The notes under the pieces are model-generated. The model made no database searches, was not told the origin of the DNA, and was given only the letters and a program-made list of their open reading frames with translations. From the NCBI GenBank assembly GCA_002747035.1, contig PDRZ01000017.1, positions 124,001 to 188,000 of the forward strand: a stretch of 64,000 nucleotides of DNA, given 5' to 3'. This stretch comes from Rhodobacterales bacterium. Lineage in GTDB: Bacteria > Pseudomonadota > Alphaproteobacteria > Rhodobacterales > Rhodobacteraceae. Of this stretch, positions 36,654-45,244 are shown piece by piece (the first letter of the stretch is position 1; each line of letters starts with the position of its first letter). The position numbers and the translations under genes are program-made.

Positions 36654-37388
36654 ATGGAGTGGCGGGAACAGGGCATTTTGTTGGGGGTAAGGCGCCACGG
36701 GGAAACCAGCGCCATCATCGACATGTTCACCGAAACCCATGGCCGTCACGCGGGCGTGGTGCGCGGGGGAACAAGCCGCAAGATCGCCCCGATCCTGCAA
36801 CCCGGGGCGCAATTGGACGTGAGCTGGCGGGCGCGGCTCGAGGAACATCTGGGCAGTTTCACGGTTGAACCCGTGCGGTCCCGCGCGGCGGCGGTCATGG
36901 GGTCGCGCCTGTCGCTGGCCGGGTTGAACGCCGTGGCGGCGATGTTGCTGTTTTGCCTGCCGGAACGGGAAGTTCACGGGCGGCTTTACCGGCAAACCGA
37001 ACAATTGCTGGACCTTCTGGGACAGGATGACCTTTGGCCGCTGGCCTATCTCAGGTGGGAATTGGCGGTGTTGGAGGAGATGGGGTTCGGGCTTGACCTT
37101 GGTACCTGTGCCGTGACCGGAACGGGCGAAGGGTTGGAGTTCATTTCCCCCCGCACGGGCCGCGCCGTATCCCGCGCCGGGGCGGGCGAGTGGGTGAACC
37201 GGTTGTTGCCCCTGCCTGCGGCATTGGTTGGCAAGGGGAATGGCGCGGATGCGGATGTGGCGCAAGCATTTGATGTGACAGGCCATTTCCTGCGCGAAAA
37301 GCTGGCTGGAGAATTGGTCCATAAACCTCTGCCCGAGGCGCGGGACCGGTTCGTCGCCCGGTTCAAACGCCGGGTTTCACCGCAGTAA
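36654..37388 (+). CDS. recO: DNA repair protein RecO
   Basis: Recombination mediator that helps load RecA with RecR. The N-terminal OB fold is seen as [20 protein letters not shown] and [12 protein letters not shown], and the C-terminal part has [20 protein letters not shown]. The ATG at 36654 gives [10 protein letters not shown] (244 aa). In related genomes recO is near rnc-era; here it stands behind the catabolic operon, 36 kb from rnc. Its 3' end overlaps the META gene tail to tail. Confidence 0.9.
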   Translation: MEWREQGILLGVRRHGETSAIIDMFTETHGRHAGVVRGGTSRKIAPILQPGAQLDVSWRARLEEHLGSFTVEPVRSRAAAVMGSRLSLAGLNAVAAMLLFCLPEREVHGRLYRQTEQLLDLLGQDDLWPLAYLRWELAVLEEMGFGLDLGTCAVTGTGEGLEFISPRTGRAVSRAGAGEWVNRLLPLPAALVGKGNGADADVAQAFDVTGHFLREKLAGELVHKPLPEARDRFVARFKRRVSPQ

Positions 37389-37779
37389 ACACCATCTCGC
37401 GCCCTTGCTCATTGCTCAGGATCAGCCTGTCGCCGGACACTTCTGACAGGGTCATCTGTTCCAGAGCGCGCAGGAATGCGGTCTCTTGAGACAACTCGGA
37501 ACAGGCCATGGCGGTTGCCCCGATCTTTTCGGCCCTGAACCACGGGTAGGGCGCAGCCATGGTGCCAAAATAGAGGTTGCACGGTGCCTGACCCGCGATT
37601 TTTCCCGGTTCGGGAAAGGTCAGCGTCGCGCGGGAGGTAAAGGTCGCTCCGTCCAGTTCGGTCAACTGCCAGACCCTGCCCGCAGCACCATAGCGGCCCA
37701 CGGTTTCATCGCCCATGCAGGCTGTGATCAGGGGGAGCATAAGGAAAGAGAGCGCAAGCGCGGCATACCGGGTCATCAT
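37363..37779 (-). CDS. META domain lipoprotein (HslJ-like)
   Basis: A 138-aa outer-envelope protein. A signal peptide with lipobox LITAC (Cys at about residue 21) precedes a META domain with [41 protein letters not shown] and [13 protein letters not shown]. HslJ-like proteins are linked to stress and novobiocin resistance in E. coli; here the role is unproven. It lies 2 bp after tetR in the same direction, and its last 26 bases overlap the recO 3' end. Confidence 0.82.
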   Translation of the reverse strand: MMTRYAALALSFLMLPLITACMGDETVGRYGAAGRVWQLTELDGATFTSRATLTFPEPGKIAGQAPCNLYFGTMAAPYPWFRAEKIGATAMACSELSQETAFLRALEQMTLSEVSGDRLILSNEQGREMVFTAVKPGV

Positions 37780-37781
37780 AC

Positions 37782-38306
37782 CTATCTAAGTGCCAGAACC
37801 AGATCCACAAGGGTGGCCATGGGTTGCAGGTTGTCTGCTTTGTCCTGCGCTGCCAATGCACCCATTCCGATCCCGGCGGCGCGCAGGGCGCGGGCGAGGT
37901 CAGGGTTGGTGATGCCCACATCCGCCAGAAGCGCATGAAGCGCGTCCATGCGCAGCTTGTCGATGGTTGATGTTGCGCGCGCAGCATTTTTGTCCGTTCT
38001 GGCCCAGCCGCGCATCGCCATGTCCACCGGCTCTGTCCCGCCAAGGGCAAAGGCGCACAGGCGGGTGGCGAGGGATTCGTCACTCTCCAATACCGCGCCG
38101 ATCTCTTCGGCCGCGCGCATTTCCCATTCGGCGATCAGCACCGCGAGATAATCCGGCAGGTCTCTGAAATGCCAGTAGAACGACCCTTTTGTTGTGCCCA
38201 TATCACGGGCCAATGCCTCGGCCCTGAGCGCGCTGGGACCCGTGTCGGCAAGGGCCTGTAACCCCGCATCGGTCCAATCCTGTCGTGTCAGTCGTTTTTG
38301 TGCCAT
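37782..38306 (-). CDS. TetR family transcriptional regulator
   Basis: A 174-aa repressor-type protein. The N-terminal helix-turn-helix is RAEALARDMGTTKGSFYWHF. The remainder is helical with no recognisable ligand motif. The start MAQKRLTRQDW at 38306 is chosen; the frame continues upstream without homologous sequence. It precedes the META gene by two bases and is divergent from rpiA, with a 236-bp gap that likely holds both promoters. Confidence 0.85.
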   Translation of the reverse strand: MAQKRLTRQDWTDAGLQALADTGPSALRAEALARDMGTTKGSFYWHFRDLPDYLAVLIAEWEMRAAEEIGAVLESDESLATRLCAFALGGTEPVDMAMRGWARTDKNAARATSTIDKLRMDALHALLADVGITNPDLARALRAAGIGMGALAAQDKADNLQPMATLVDLVLALR

Positions 38307-38542
38307 GGCAACAGAATGGAGCGGAGAGGGGCCTTGTGCAAGTGCAGCATTTGACGCGCGACCATACGACACGGAATGGATTGATGCGGGGTTGATGCGG
38401 GATTGCAGGGCGGTCGCAACAACCGCGCGTCTCACGCGGCACATAAGGCGGAACAAAAGACAGTGACGAATTGCACCGATTTCACTCTCGCTCTTCACGC
38501 GCTTTCTTCTTATAACCCAGTCAAAGCAACGGAGTCGCTGCC

Positions 38543-39331
38543 ATGACCGGGGAACTGTCACCCATCGACAAGGCCAAGTTTGTCGCCGCCAAGCGCGCGA
38601 CCGATTTCGTCGAGGACGGAATGCGCGTGGGCCTGGGCACCGGTAGCACGGCCGCGTGGCTGGTGCGCTGTCTTGGCGAATTGGTGCGCGAGGAAGGGTT
38701 GAAGATCCGCGGCGTCCCCACCTCGACCCGCACCGCCGAATTGGCGCGGGATGTGGGAATCGAAGTGATCAGCCTGGACGAGGCCAGGTGGCTTGACCTG
38801 ACCATTGACGGCGCGGACGAATTTGACGGCGAACTGAACCTGATCAAGGGGGGCGGCGGCGCACTGTTACAGGAAAAGATCGTGGCGACCGCCTCGGATC
38901 AAATGGTGGTGATCGCGGATATCGGCAAAGAGGTGGAAACGCTGGGGGCCTTCCCTCTGCCGGTCGAGGTGATCCCGTTCGGATGGCAGACCACCAAGGC
39001 GTTGATCGAAGAAACCCTGATCAGCCTTGATGTGCTGGGCCGGTCCACCACGCTGCGGATGAATGGAAACGTGCCTTATGTGACGGATGAGGGGAACCAC
39101 ATTCTTGATCTGCACCTTAATCGCATCGGCAACGCCCGGCAGATGTCCATGGTGATCAACCAGATGCCAGGGGTGGTTGAAAACGGGCTGTTCATTGATA
39201 TTTGCGATGCAGTGGTGATCGGTTATGGCGATGGCCGGGTTGAAGTGCGGGACATAAATTCGGGCACGGTCGAAGAAGACCGGCTGGATTTTGTGGAAAG
39301 CGACAACCTGTTCACCGATCTGATGGATTGA
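38543..39331 (+). CDS. rpiA: Ribose-5-phosphate isomerase A
   Basis: Interconverts ribose 5-phosphate and ribulose 5-phosphate in the pentose phosphate pathway. GLGTGSTAAWLVRCLGE binds the phosphate, DGADEFDGELNLIKGGGGALLQEKI carries the catalytic residues and ADIGKEVETLGAFPLPVEV follows. The length of 262 aa is normal for alphaproteobacteria. The gor gene starts 41 bp downstream in the same direction. Confidence 0.96.
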   Translation: MTGELSPIDKAKFVAAKRATDFVEDGMRVGLGTGSTAAWLVRCLGELVREEGLKIRGVPTSTRTAELARDVGIEVISLDEARWLDLTIDGADEFDGELNLIKGGGGALLQEKIVATASDQMVVIADIGKEVETLGAFPLPVEVIPFGWQTTKALIEETLISLDVLGRSTTLRMNGNVPYVTDEGNHILDLHLNRIGNARQMSMVINQMPGVVENGLFIDICDAVVIGYGDGRVEVRDINSGTVEEDRLDFVESDNLFTDLMD

Positions 39332-39372
39332 ATGACCGTTGCGACGACAGGCATGGCAAAGGGGCACGGCTT

Positions 39373-40728
39373 ATGAGCTTTGATTATGATCTTTTCGTCA
39401 TTGGTGGCGGATCGGGGGGGGTGCGCGCCGGACGGGTGGCCGCCCAAACCGGGGCAAAGGTGGCGCTGGCCGAAGAAGACCGGTATGGTGGCACCTGTGT
39501 CATTCGCGGTTGCGTGCCCAAGAAACTCATGGTGTTCGCCAGCGAATTTTCGACCGCCATGGACGATGCGCGGGCCTTTGGCTGGACCGTCCATGCTGGC
39601 GGGTTCAACTGGGATCAGTTCCACGACAAGCTGACCGGCGAACTGGATCGGCTGGAAGGGGTGTATCGCAACATCCTGAAAAACAACGGCGTTGAAACCT
39701 TTGATGCGCGGGCGCGTCTGGTGGACCCGCACACGGTGGAACTGTCCGATGGCACCCGCAAGACGGCAAAACATATCCTGTTGGCCATGGGCGGGCGTCC
39801 GGTGAAACCGGGCATTCCGGGCGAAGAGCTGGCCATCACCAGCAACGAGATTTTTCACCTGCCGGAACTGCCGCAGAATATCCTGATCGTTGGGGGCGGT
39901 TATATCGCCTGTGAATTTGCCGGGATCATGAACGGGCTGGGCGTCAAGACCACGCAATATTACCGCGGTGCACAGATCCTGCGCGGGTTTGATGGCGAAG
40001 CGCGGGGATTGGTGGCCGAAGAGATGATCCAGAACGGGGTCGAGCTTCACCTTGGCACCAACGTGTTGGAGATGAAAAAGGTCGGGCACGGCATTTGGGT
40101 CAAGGCGACCAATGGCGATGAACGGGTGTTTGATCACGTCATGTTCGCCACCGGCCGCGCCCCCAATACCGAAGGCGTCGGGCTGGAAGAAACCGGCGTC
40201 AAACTGGGCCGCAAGGGCGAAGTGCTGGTGGATGACTATGGTCAGACGGCGGTGCCATCGGTTTATGCGGTGGGCGATGTGACCGACCGGGTCAACCTGA
40301 CTCCGGTGGCGATCCGCGAGGGTATGGCCTTTGTGGACACCGTGTTCAATGGCACCCCCACGAAACCCGATCACGAGCTGATCCCCACGGCGATCTTCAC
40401 TCAGCCCGAGATGGGCACGGTAGGGTTGAGCGAAGAAGATGCGCGCGAACAGGGGCCGATCGAGGTTTATTGCACCAGCTTCAAACCCATGCAGCAAAGC
40501 TTTGCAGGTCGCGCCGCGCGGGTGTTGATGAAGCTTGTGGTCTGTGCCGATACGCGCAAGGTGCTGGGCTGTCATATTGTCGCGCCGGGGGCGGGGGAAA
40601 TGATCCAACTGGCTGGAATCGCCGTAAAAATGGGCGCAACCAAAGAAGATTTCGATCGCACCGTGGCCGTTCACCCGACCATGAGCGAAGAGATTGTCAC
40701 CATGAAAGAGCCGACGCGCCGGGCGTGA
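39373..40728 (+). CDS. gor: Glutathione-disulfide reductase
   Basis: FAD-dependent NADPH:glutathione reductase of 451 aa. FVIGGGSGGVRAGRVAA binds FAD, GGTCVIRGCVPKKLMV has the redox-active Cys pair, ILIVGGGYIACEFAGI the second nucleotide fold and AVHPTMSEEIVTMK the C-terminal His-Glu pair of the active site. The ATG at 39373 fits the family start. It keeps the cytosol reduced together with the pentose phosphate NADPH supply encoded beside it. Confidence 0.95.
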   Translation: MSFDYDLFVIGGGSGGVRAGRVAAQTGAKVALAEEDRYGGTCVIRGCVPKKLMVFASEFSTAMDDARAFGWTVHAGGFNWDQFHDKLTGELDRLEGVYRNILKNNGVETFDARARLVDPHTVELSDGTRKTAKHILLAMGGRPVKPGIPGEELAITSNEIFHLPELPQNILIVGGGYIACEFAGIMNGLGVKTTQYYRGAQILRGFDGEARGLVAEEMIQNGVELHLGTNVLEMKKVGHGIWVKATNGDERVFDHVMFATGRAPNTEGVGLEETGVKLGRKGEVLVDDYGQTAVPSVYAVGDVTDRVNLTPVAIREGMAFVDTVFNGTPTKPDHELIPTAIFTQPEMGTVGLSEEDAREQGPIEVYCTSFKPMQQSFAGRAARVLMKLVVCADTRKVLGCHIVAPGAGEMIQLAGIAVKMGATKEDFDRTVAVHPTMSEEIVTMKEPTRRA

Positions 40729-40795
40729 GCGGTTGAAATTCGGGACGCGACCCACGAGGTAAAGGGGGTGCGTCTGACGCAAGAGAGGAAGATTT

Positions 40796-41953
40796 ATGGC
40801 TGGAAATTCGGGCGGCCCCTGGGGCGGCGGCGGAAATAACGGCGGGGGCGGGGATGACCGCGATCGCGACAATCGGGGGGGGCGCGGTGGACGCGGCCCA
40901 CAGGATGACGGACCGCAGATCCCCGAAATCGACGAGTTGATGAAAAAGGGTCAGGAACAGTTGCGCGTGCTGATGGGCGGGCGCGGCGGTGAAGGTGGCG
41001 GGCGTCGCAATGGTGGCGGCACCGGCGGACCCCGCGGCCCGGCATTGACCGGCGGCACCATCGGGCTTGGCGCCCTGGCGGCCGTGGCGCTGTGGCTTTT
41101 CGCCAGCTTTTACACGGTGAAACCCGAAGAGCAGTCGGTTGAGCTGTTCCTGGGCGAATATTCCAGCACGGGCAATCCCGGGCTGAACTTTGCCCCCTGG
41201 CCCGTGGTCACGGCAGAGGTTCTGCCGGTCACGCGCGAACAGACCGAGGATATCGGCGTGGGCGCAACCCGGTCGGATGCCGGTCTGATGCTGACCGGGG
41301 ATGAAAACATCGTCGATATTGATTTCCAGGTGGTTTGGAACATCAACGATCCCGCGCAATTCCTGTTCAACCTTGCCGAACCCCGCGCAACGATTCGGGC
41401 CGTGAGTGAATCGGCGATGCGCGAGATTATCGCGCAATCGGAACTGGCACCGATCCTGAACCGGGACCGGGGTGCAATCGCCGGTCGGCTGAAGGATCTG
41501 ATCCAACGGACGCTGGACCAATATGGCAGCGGTGTGAACATCGTCCGCGTGAACTTTGACAAGGCCGACCCGCCCGAACAGGTGAAACAGGCGTTCTTTG
41601 CCGTGCAATCGGCGGAACAGGACCGCGACCGGTTGGAAAAACAGGCCGACGCCTATGCCAACAAGGTTCTGGCGGCGGCCCGCGGTGAAGCGGCACAGCT
41701 TCTGGAAGAGGCCGAAGGCTATCGCGCCCGCGTGGTGAACGAGGCCGAAGGTGAAGCCAGCCGTTTCAAGGCGGTTTTGACAGAATACCAAAAAGCCCCG
41801 GAAGTGACCCGCAAACGCCTGTACCTGGAAACCATGGAAGAGGTTCTGGGTGGGGTCGACAAGGTGATCATTGATGATCAGGCCGGTGGCCAGGGTGTTG
41901 TGCCCTATCTTCCGCTGAATGAATTGCGCAAACCTGCTGCGGGAGGAAACTGA
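40796..41953 (+). CDS. hflK: FtsH protease modulator subunit HflK
   Basis: Membrane-anchored SPFH protein that with HflC surrounds FtsH. The first 100 residues are Gly/Asp/Arg-rich and disordered, followed by one transmembrane helix (about residues 85-103) and the band-7 domain (EEQSVELFLGEYS, DFQVVWNINDPAQFLF). A coiled-coil with AEGYRARVVNEAEGEASRF follows. GAGAGGAAG precedes the ATG. hflC begins two bases after its stop. Confidence 0.95.
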   Translation: MAGNSGGPWGGGGNNGGGGDDRDRDNRGGRGGRGPQDDGPQIPEIDELMKKGQEQLRVLMGGRGGEGGGRRNGGGTGGPRGPALTGGTIGLGALAAVALWLFASFYTVKPEEQSVELFLGEYSSTGNPGLNFAPWPVVTAEVLPVTREQTEDIGVGATRSDAGLMLTGDENIVDIDFQVVWNINDPAQFLFNLAEPRATIRAVSESAMREIIAQSELAPILNRDRGAIAGRLKDLIQRTLDQYGSGVNIVRVNFDKADPPEQVKQAFFAVQSAEQDRDRLEKQADAYANKVLAAARGEAAQLLEEAEGYRARVVNEAEGEASRFKAVLTEYQKAPEVTRKRLYLETMEEVLGGVDKVIIDDQAGGQGVVPYLPLNELRKPAAGGN

Positions 41954-41954
41954 G

Positions 41955-42824
41955 ATGCGGAAAACCACCTATCTTCTGCCCGTATTAGTGCTTGTCGTTG
42001 CGGCGGTCCTGTCGTCGGTGTTCATCGTGGATGAACGTCAGAAGGCGCTTGTGCTGCAATTTGGCCGGGTTGTTTCGGTCAAGGAAGACCCCGGTTTGGC
42101 ATTTAAAATTCCGCTTATTCAAGAGGTTGTGCGGTATGATGACCGAATTCTGAGCCGGGATGTCGAAACGCTTCAGATCACCCCGTCGGATGATCGCCGG
42201 TTGGAAGTGGACGCCTTTGCCCGGTATCGCATCGTGAATGTTGAGAAGTTCCGTCAGGCCGTGGGTGCCGGGGGTGTTCGCTCGGCTGAAACACGGCTGG
42301 ATTCGATCCTGCGCGCCGAAACCCGTGAGGTGCTCGGGTCGGTGTCGTCCAACGAAATCCTGAGTTCGGATCGCGCGACGCTGATGCTGCGTATCCGCAA
42401 TGGCGCGATTGCCGAGGCACGGGCATTGGGGCTTGAGGTGATCGACGTGCGGCTGAAACGCACGGATCTGCCAGCGGCGAACCTTGCTTCCACCTTCGCC
42501 CGGATGGAAGCAGAGCGGGAACGCGAAGCCGCCGACGAAATTGCACGTGGTAACGAGGCGGCGCAACGTGTGCGCGCGCAAGCCGACCGGACCCAGGTTG
42601 AAATCGTGTCGGACGCCAACCGTCAGGCCGAGATCATTCGCGGTGAGGCGGATGCCCGCCGTAACTCGATTTTCGCCGAAGCCTTTGGCGCGGATGTGGA
42701 ATTCTTTGAATTCTACCGCTCGCTCAACGCCTATCGCAAAGCGTTGCAGGGCAGCAATTCGACCATGGTGATGTCACCGGACAGCGAGTTTTTCGACTAT
42801 TTGAAATCTGATCGTCCCGAATGA
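41955..42824 (+). CDS. hflC: FtsH protease modulator subunit HflC
   Basis: Partner of HflK, 289 aa. One N-terminal transmembrane helix (TYLLPVLVLVVAAVLSSVFI) precedes the band-7 domain (DERQKALVLQFGRVV, GLAFKIPLIQEVVRYD) and a coiled-coil rich in Ala/Glu/Arg. FFEFYRSLNAYRKAL and the C-terminal FFDYLKS are conserved in HflC. Its stop overlaps the DUF2065 start (ATGA). Confidence 0.95.
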   Translation: MRKTTYLLPVLVLVVAAVLSSVFIVDERQKALVLQFGRVVSVKEDPGLAFKIPLIQEVVRYDDRILSRDVETLQITPSDDRRLEVDAFARYRIVNVEKFRQAVGAGGVRSAETRLDSILRAETREVLGSVSSNEILSSDRATLMLRIRNGAIAEARALGLEVIDVRLKRTDLPAANLASTFARMEAEREREAADEIARGNEAAQRVRAQADRTQVEIVSDANRQAEIIRGEADARRNSIFAEAFGADVEFFEFYRSLNAYRKALQGSNSTMVMSPDSEFFDYLKSDRPE

Positions 42825-43030
42825 ACTTCGGGCTGATCCTTCTGGCCCTCGGGCTGGTGTTTCTGGTGGAGGGGCTGGTTTATGCGCTGGCCCCTTCGCT
42901 TGTGGAACAGGTATTGGAAGCGCTGCGTCAGATGCCTCCCGAGGCGCGGCGTGTCATGGGATTGCTGGCAATGGTGGCTGGCCTCGCTCTGATCTGGGTG
43001 GCCCACGTGAGCGGCACGACCATCGGATAG
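42821..43030 (+). CDS. DUF2065 small membrane protein
   Basis: A 69-aa protein with two hydrophobic helices, LILLALGLVFLVEGLVYAL and MGLLAMVAGLALIWVAHV, typical of DUF2065, which commonly follows hflC. Its start overlaps hflC. The function is unknown; a link with the HflKC-FtsH complex is suggested only by gene order. Confidence 0.85.
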   Translation: MNFGLILLALGLVFLVEGLVYALAPSLVEQVLEALRQMPPEARRVMGLLAMVAGLALIWVAHVSGTTIG

Positions 43031-43035
43031 ACCCG

Positions 43036-43070
43036 GACGGTAAGAATTTTACGTAAAATTCTTGACCGTC
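43036..43070. repeat. Long palindrome after the hflKC operon
   Basis: A perfect 22-bp palindrome (AAGAATTTTACGTAAAATTCTT, 43042-43063) is extended by GACGGT on the left and ACCGTC on the right with one extra base, making a 35-bp stem. It shares GAATTTTA with the palindrome at 2168-2190. It may serve as a bidirectional transcript end or a protein-binding site; no T-run follows. Confidence 0.7.
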
Positions 43071-43223
43071 GCGCGTGCAATATGGGGTTTCACACCAATA
43101 TCACGTCTGGTTGAGTTACTGTTGCACGGGTTTGTGTTGCGTCGATCCATTCCTACATTACACTTGTTCCAAAGACGCCCTGATGCGGGGCGTAATCAGT
43201 ATATAGGAAGCAAGGAGATCCCT

Positions 43224-44717
43224 GTGTTGAAAACCCAGGCAGTCGCAGTATCCATTTCCAACCCGCCCGTGTCCAACCCGCCCATGATGCGGGGAATGCG
43301 GGCCCTATGGCTTGGATTTATCACCATTTCGCTGGTGCTGTTGCAAACGCTTCAGGCCCAGGCGCGCCCCGATAGCTTTGCGGATCTGGCGGAAAAGATC
43401 AGCCCGGCAGTTGTTAATATCACCACCTCCACCGTGGTGGCAACGCAGGGTGGGCCGGGACCGATGGTGCCCGATGGCAGCCCGTTCGGCGATCTGTTCC
43501 GCGAGTTCCAGGATCGCAACCGCGAACAGGGCGAGCGGCCCCGCCGGTCTTCGGCTCTTGGGTCCGGGTTCGTGATTTCCGAGGATGGGTTCATCGTCAC
43601 CAACAATCACGTGATCGAAAGTGCGGATGAGATCATCATCGAATTTTATGAGGGCGGAGAATTGGAGGCCAGGGTTATTGGCACTGATCCGAAAACTGAC
43701 ATTGCGCTGTTGAAAGTGGAAAGCGACCAGCCGCTGCCTTATGTCAGCTTCGGCAACTCCGATCTGGCCCGAGTGGGAGATTGGGTCATGGCCATGGGCA
43801 ACCCGTTGGGTCAGGGCTTTTCGGTCAGCGCCGGCATCGTATCGGCCCGCAATCGCGCGCTGTCGGGCAGCTATGATGATTACATTCAGACCGATGCAGC
43901 CATCAACCGGGGGAACTCGGGCGGTCCGCTGTTCAACATGGACGGGGAAGTGGTTGGGGTGAACACCGCGATCCTGTCCCCCAATGGCGGGTCGATCGGG
44001 ATCGGGTTCTCCATGGCGTCTAACGTGGTGATCCGTGTGGTCGACCAGTTGCGGGAATTCGGGGAAACCCGCCGGGGCTGGCTGGGGGTGCGTATCCAAG
44101 ATGTGACCGATGATGTGGCCGAGGCGATTGGCTTGGAAAAGACCGCCGGGGCCATGGTGACAGATGTGCCCGAAGGTCCGGCGATGGAAGCTGGAATGAA
44201 GGCCGGTGACGTGATCATGTCCTTTGATGGTGTTGACGTTGCCGATACGCGTGGGCTTGTGCGTCAGGTTGGCAATGCCGAAGTGGGTAAAACCGTGCGA
44301 GTCGTTGTGTTTCGTGAGGGCAAGACCCAGTCTCTGAAGGTGACTTTGGGGCGCCGTGAAGAAGCAGAAGGCACCAAGCCAGCCGCGCAAGCCGAGGACA
44401 AGGAACCCGAAGCGCCCCTGGAAAAAGAGGTGCTTGGCCTGAAACTCAGCGAGTTGACCGACGAATTGCGCGGTCAGCTTGAGCTGGATGGCGATGCCAA
44501 CGGGCTTGTGGTGAGGGATCTCGATGAAACCGGGGAAGCCTTCGAAAAAGGGCTGCGGCGTGGGGATGTGATCACCGAAGCCGGCCATCAGAAGCTGCAA
44601 AGCCTTGCCGATCTTGAAGCGAGGATCGCTGAGGCCAGGGACGCGGGTCGCAAGTCACTCCTGCTGCTTGTCCGCCGGGCGGGAGAGCCAAGGTTCGTTG
44701 CCCTGACGCTTGAGTAA
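43224..44717 (+). CDS. degP: Do family periplasmic serine endoprotease (DegP/DegQ type)
   Basis: Envelope protease/chaperone of 497 aa. The triad is intact: His in VTNNHVIES, Asp in DPKTDIALLKV and Ser in NRGNSGGPLFNMDG. Two PDZ domains follow (GWLGVRIQDV at about residue 290, and LKLSELTDELRGQL at about 410). A GTG at 43224 preceded by AAGGAG is taken as the start, leaving a 40-residue segment before the signal helix; the ATG at 43284 is an alternative. hflKC lies upstream. Confidence 0.93.
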   Translation: MLKTQAVAVSISNPPVSNPPMMRGMRALWLGFITISLVLLQTLQAQARPDSFADLAEKISPAVVNITTSTVVATQGGPGPMVPDGSPFGDLFREFQDRNREQGERPRRSSALGSGFVISEDGFIVTNNHVIESADEIIIEFYEGGELEARVIGTDPKTDIALLKVESDQPLPYVSFGNSDLARVGDWVMAMGNPLGQGFSVSAGIVSARNRALSGSYDDYIQTDAAINRGNSGGPLFNMDGEVVGVNTAILSPNGGSIGIGFSMASNVVIRVVDQLREFGETRRGWLGVRIQDVTDDVAEAIGLEKTAGAMVTDVPEGPAMEAGMKAGDVIMSFDGVDVADTRGLVRQVGNAEVGKTVRVVVFREGKTQSLKVTLGRREEAEGTKPAAQAEDKEPEAPLEKEVLGLKLSELTDELRGQLELDGDANGLVVRDLDETGEAFEKGLRRGDVITEAGHQKLQSLADLEARIAEARDAGRKSLLLLVRRAGEPRFVALTLE

Positions 44718-44743
44718 CGGCAAACAGATAGCCAAAAAGAATT

Positions 44744-44774
44744 CGGGGTGCCTCATTCGGCACTCCGATTTTTT
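44744..44774 (+). terminator. Rho-independent terminator of degP
   Basis: CGGGGTGCC (44744-44752) pairs with GGCACTCCG (44759-44767) with one G-T pair, loop of six, followed by A and six T. It is 26 bp after the degP stop. Confidence 0.88.
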
Positions 44775-44808
44775 ATGGTTGGATGTGTTGGGCGAGGGCG
44801 CGGAAGTT

Positions 44809-44920
44809 CGATATAGCCAAACGACACAATTCCGAGTGTGCCTTTTGACTATAAGTCTCTGATTTTACGCTGCTGCTTCGTGAGTTTTGGGATCAGAATC
44901 CGCTCCCGTCAGCTATATGC
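44809..44920 (+). repeat. Element B, copy 1
   Basis: A 112-bp segment bounded by GATATAGC and GCTATAT. It matches 53601-53712 over the full length with about ten differences, including the invariant core TGCCTTTTGACTATAAGTCT. There is no coding capacity. With elements A and D it fills most of the 527-bp gap between degP and the peptidoglycan-binding lipoprotein gene. Confidence 0.8.
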
Positions 44921-44987
44921 CCACAGACACTGTGCCAACGTCATGGAGGTCTTTCCGGATCACGGCTCGCCGCGATGAGCGCCCCCT

Positions 44988-45104
44988 TTAAAGCGTTTGA
45001 CCTTTAACCTGAGACAGGGAAAAGGGCGAAGCCAGCGCGATATTTACGTGTTTCGCGCGTCCTGCCAAAAACCTGACTCACGGTTTTTTGGCAGGACGCT
45101 TTAG
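44988..45104 (+). repeat. Element A, copy 2
   Basis: About 117 bp from TTAAAGCGTTTGACC to GGCAGGACGCTTTAG, matching copies at 15062-15178 (reverse) and 53378-53494. The ends form a short inverted repeat (TAAAGCG/CGCTTTA). The right third is a hairpin made of GCGTCCTGCCAAAAAC and its near complement with a loop that varies between copies. Confidence 0.8.
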
Positions 45105-45129
45105 GGTACGCCGCGTGCCGCGGGCGGGG

Positions 45130-45235
45130 GGCGGTTGCCCCTATGGGCGCGAAGCGCCCATAGGGGCAACCGCCGGGCCCAACCAGCGAGGATCGCATTT
45201 CAATGCGACCGCAGGGGGCGGGAGAGCGTCCCGCC
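45130..45235 (+). repeat. Element D, copy 2
   Basis: A perfect 20-bp stem (45130-45149 with 45155-45174), the conserved core GGGCCCAACCAGCGAGGATC, the hairpin TCGCAT-TTCA-ATGCGA (45193-45208), then CCGCAGGGGGCGGGAG and a further 7-bp hairpin GGCGGGA/TCCCGCC. Compared with 10532-10628 the core is nearly identical while both stems differ and remain fully paired. The element ends ten bases before the stop of the next leftward gene. Confidence 0.75.
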
Positions 45236-45244
45236 AATCGGTTT

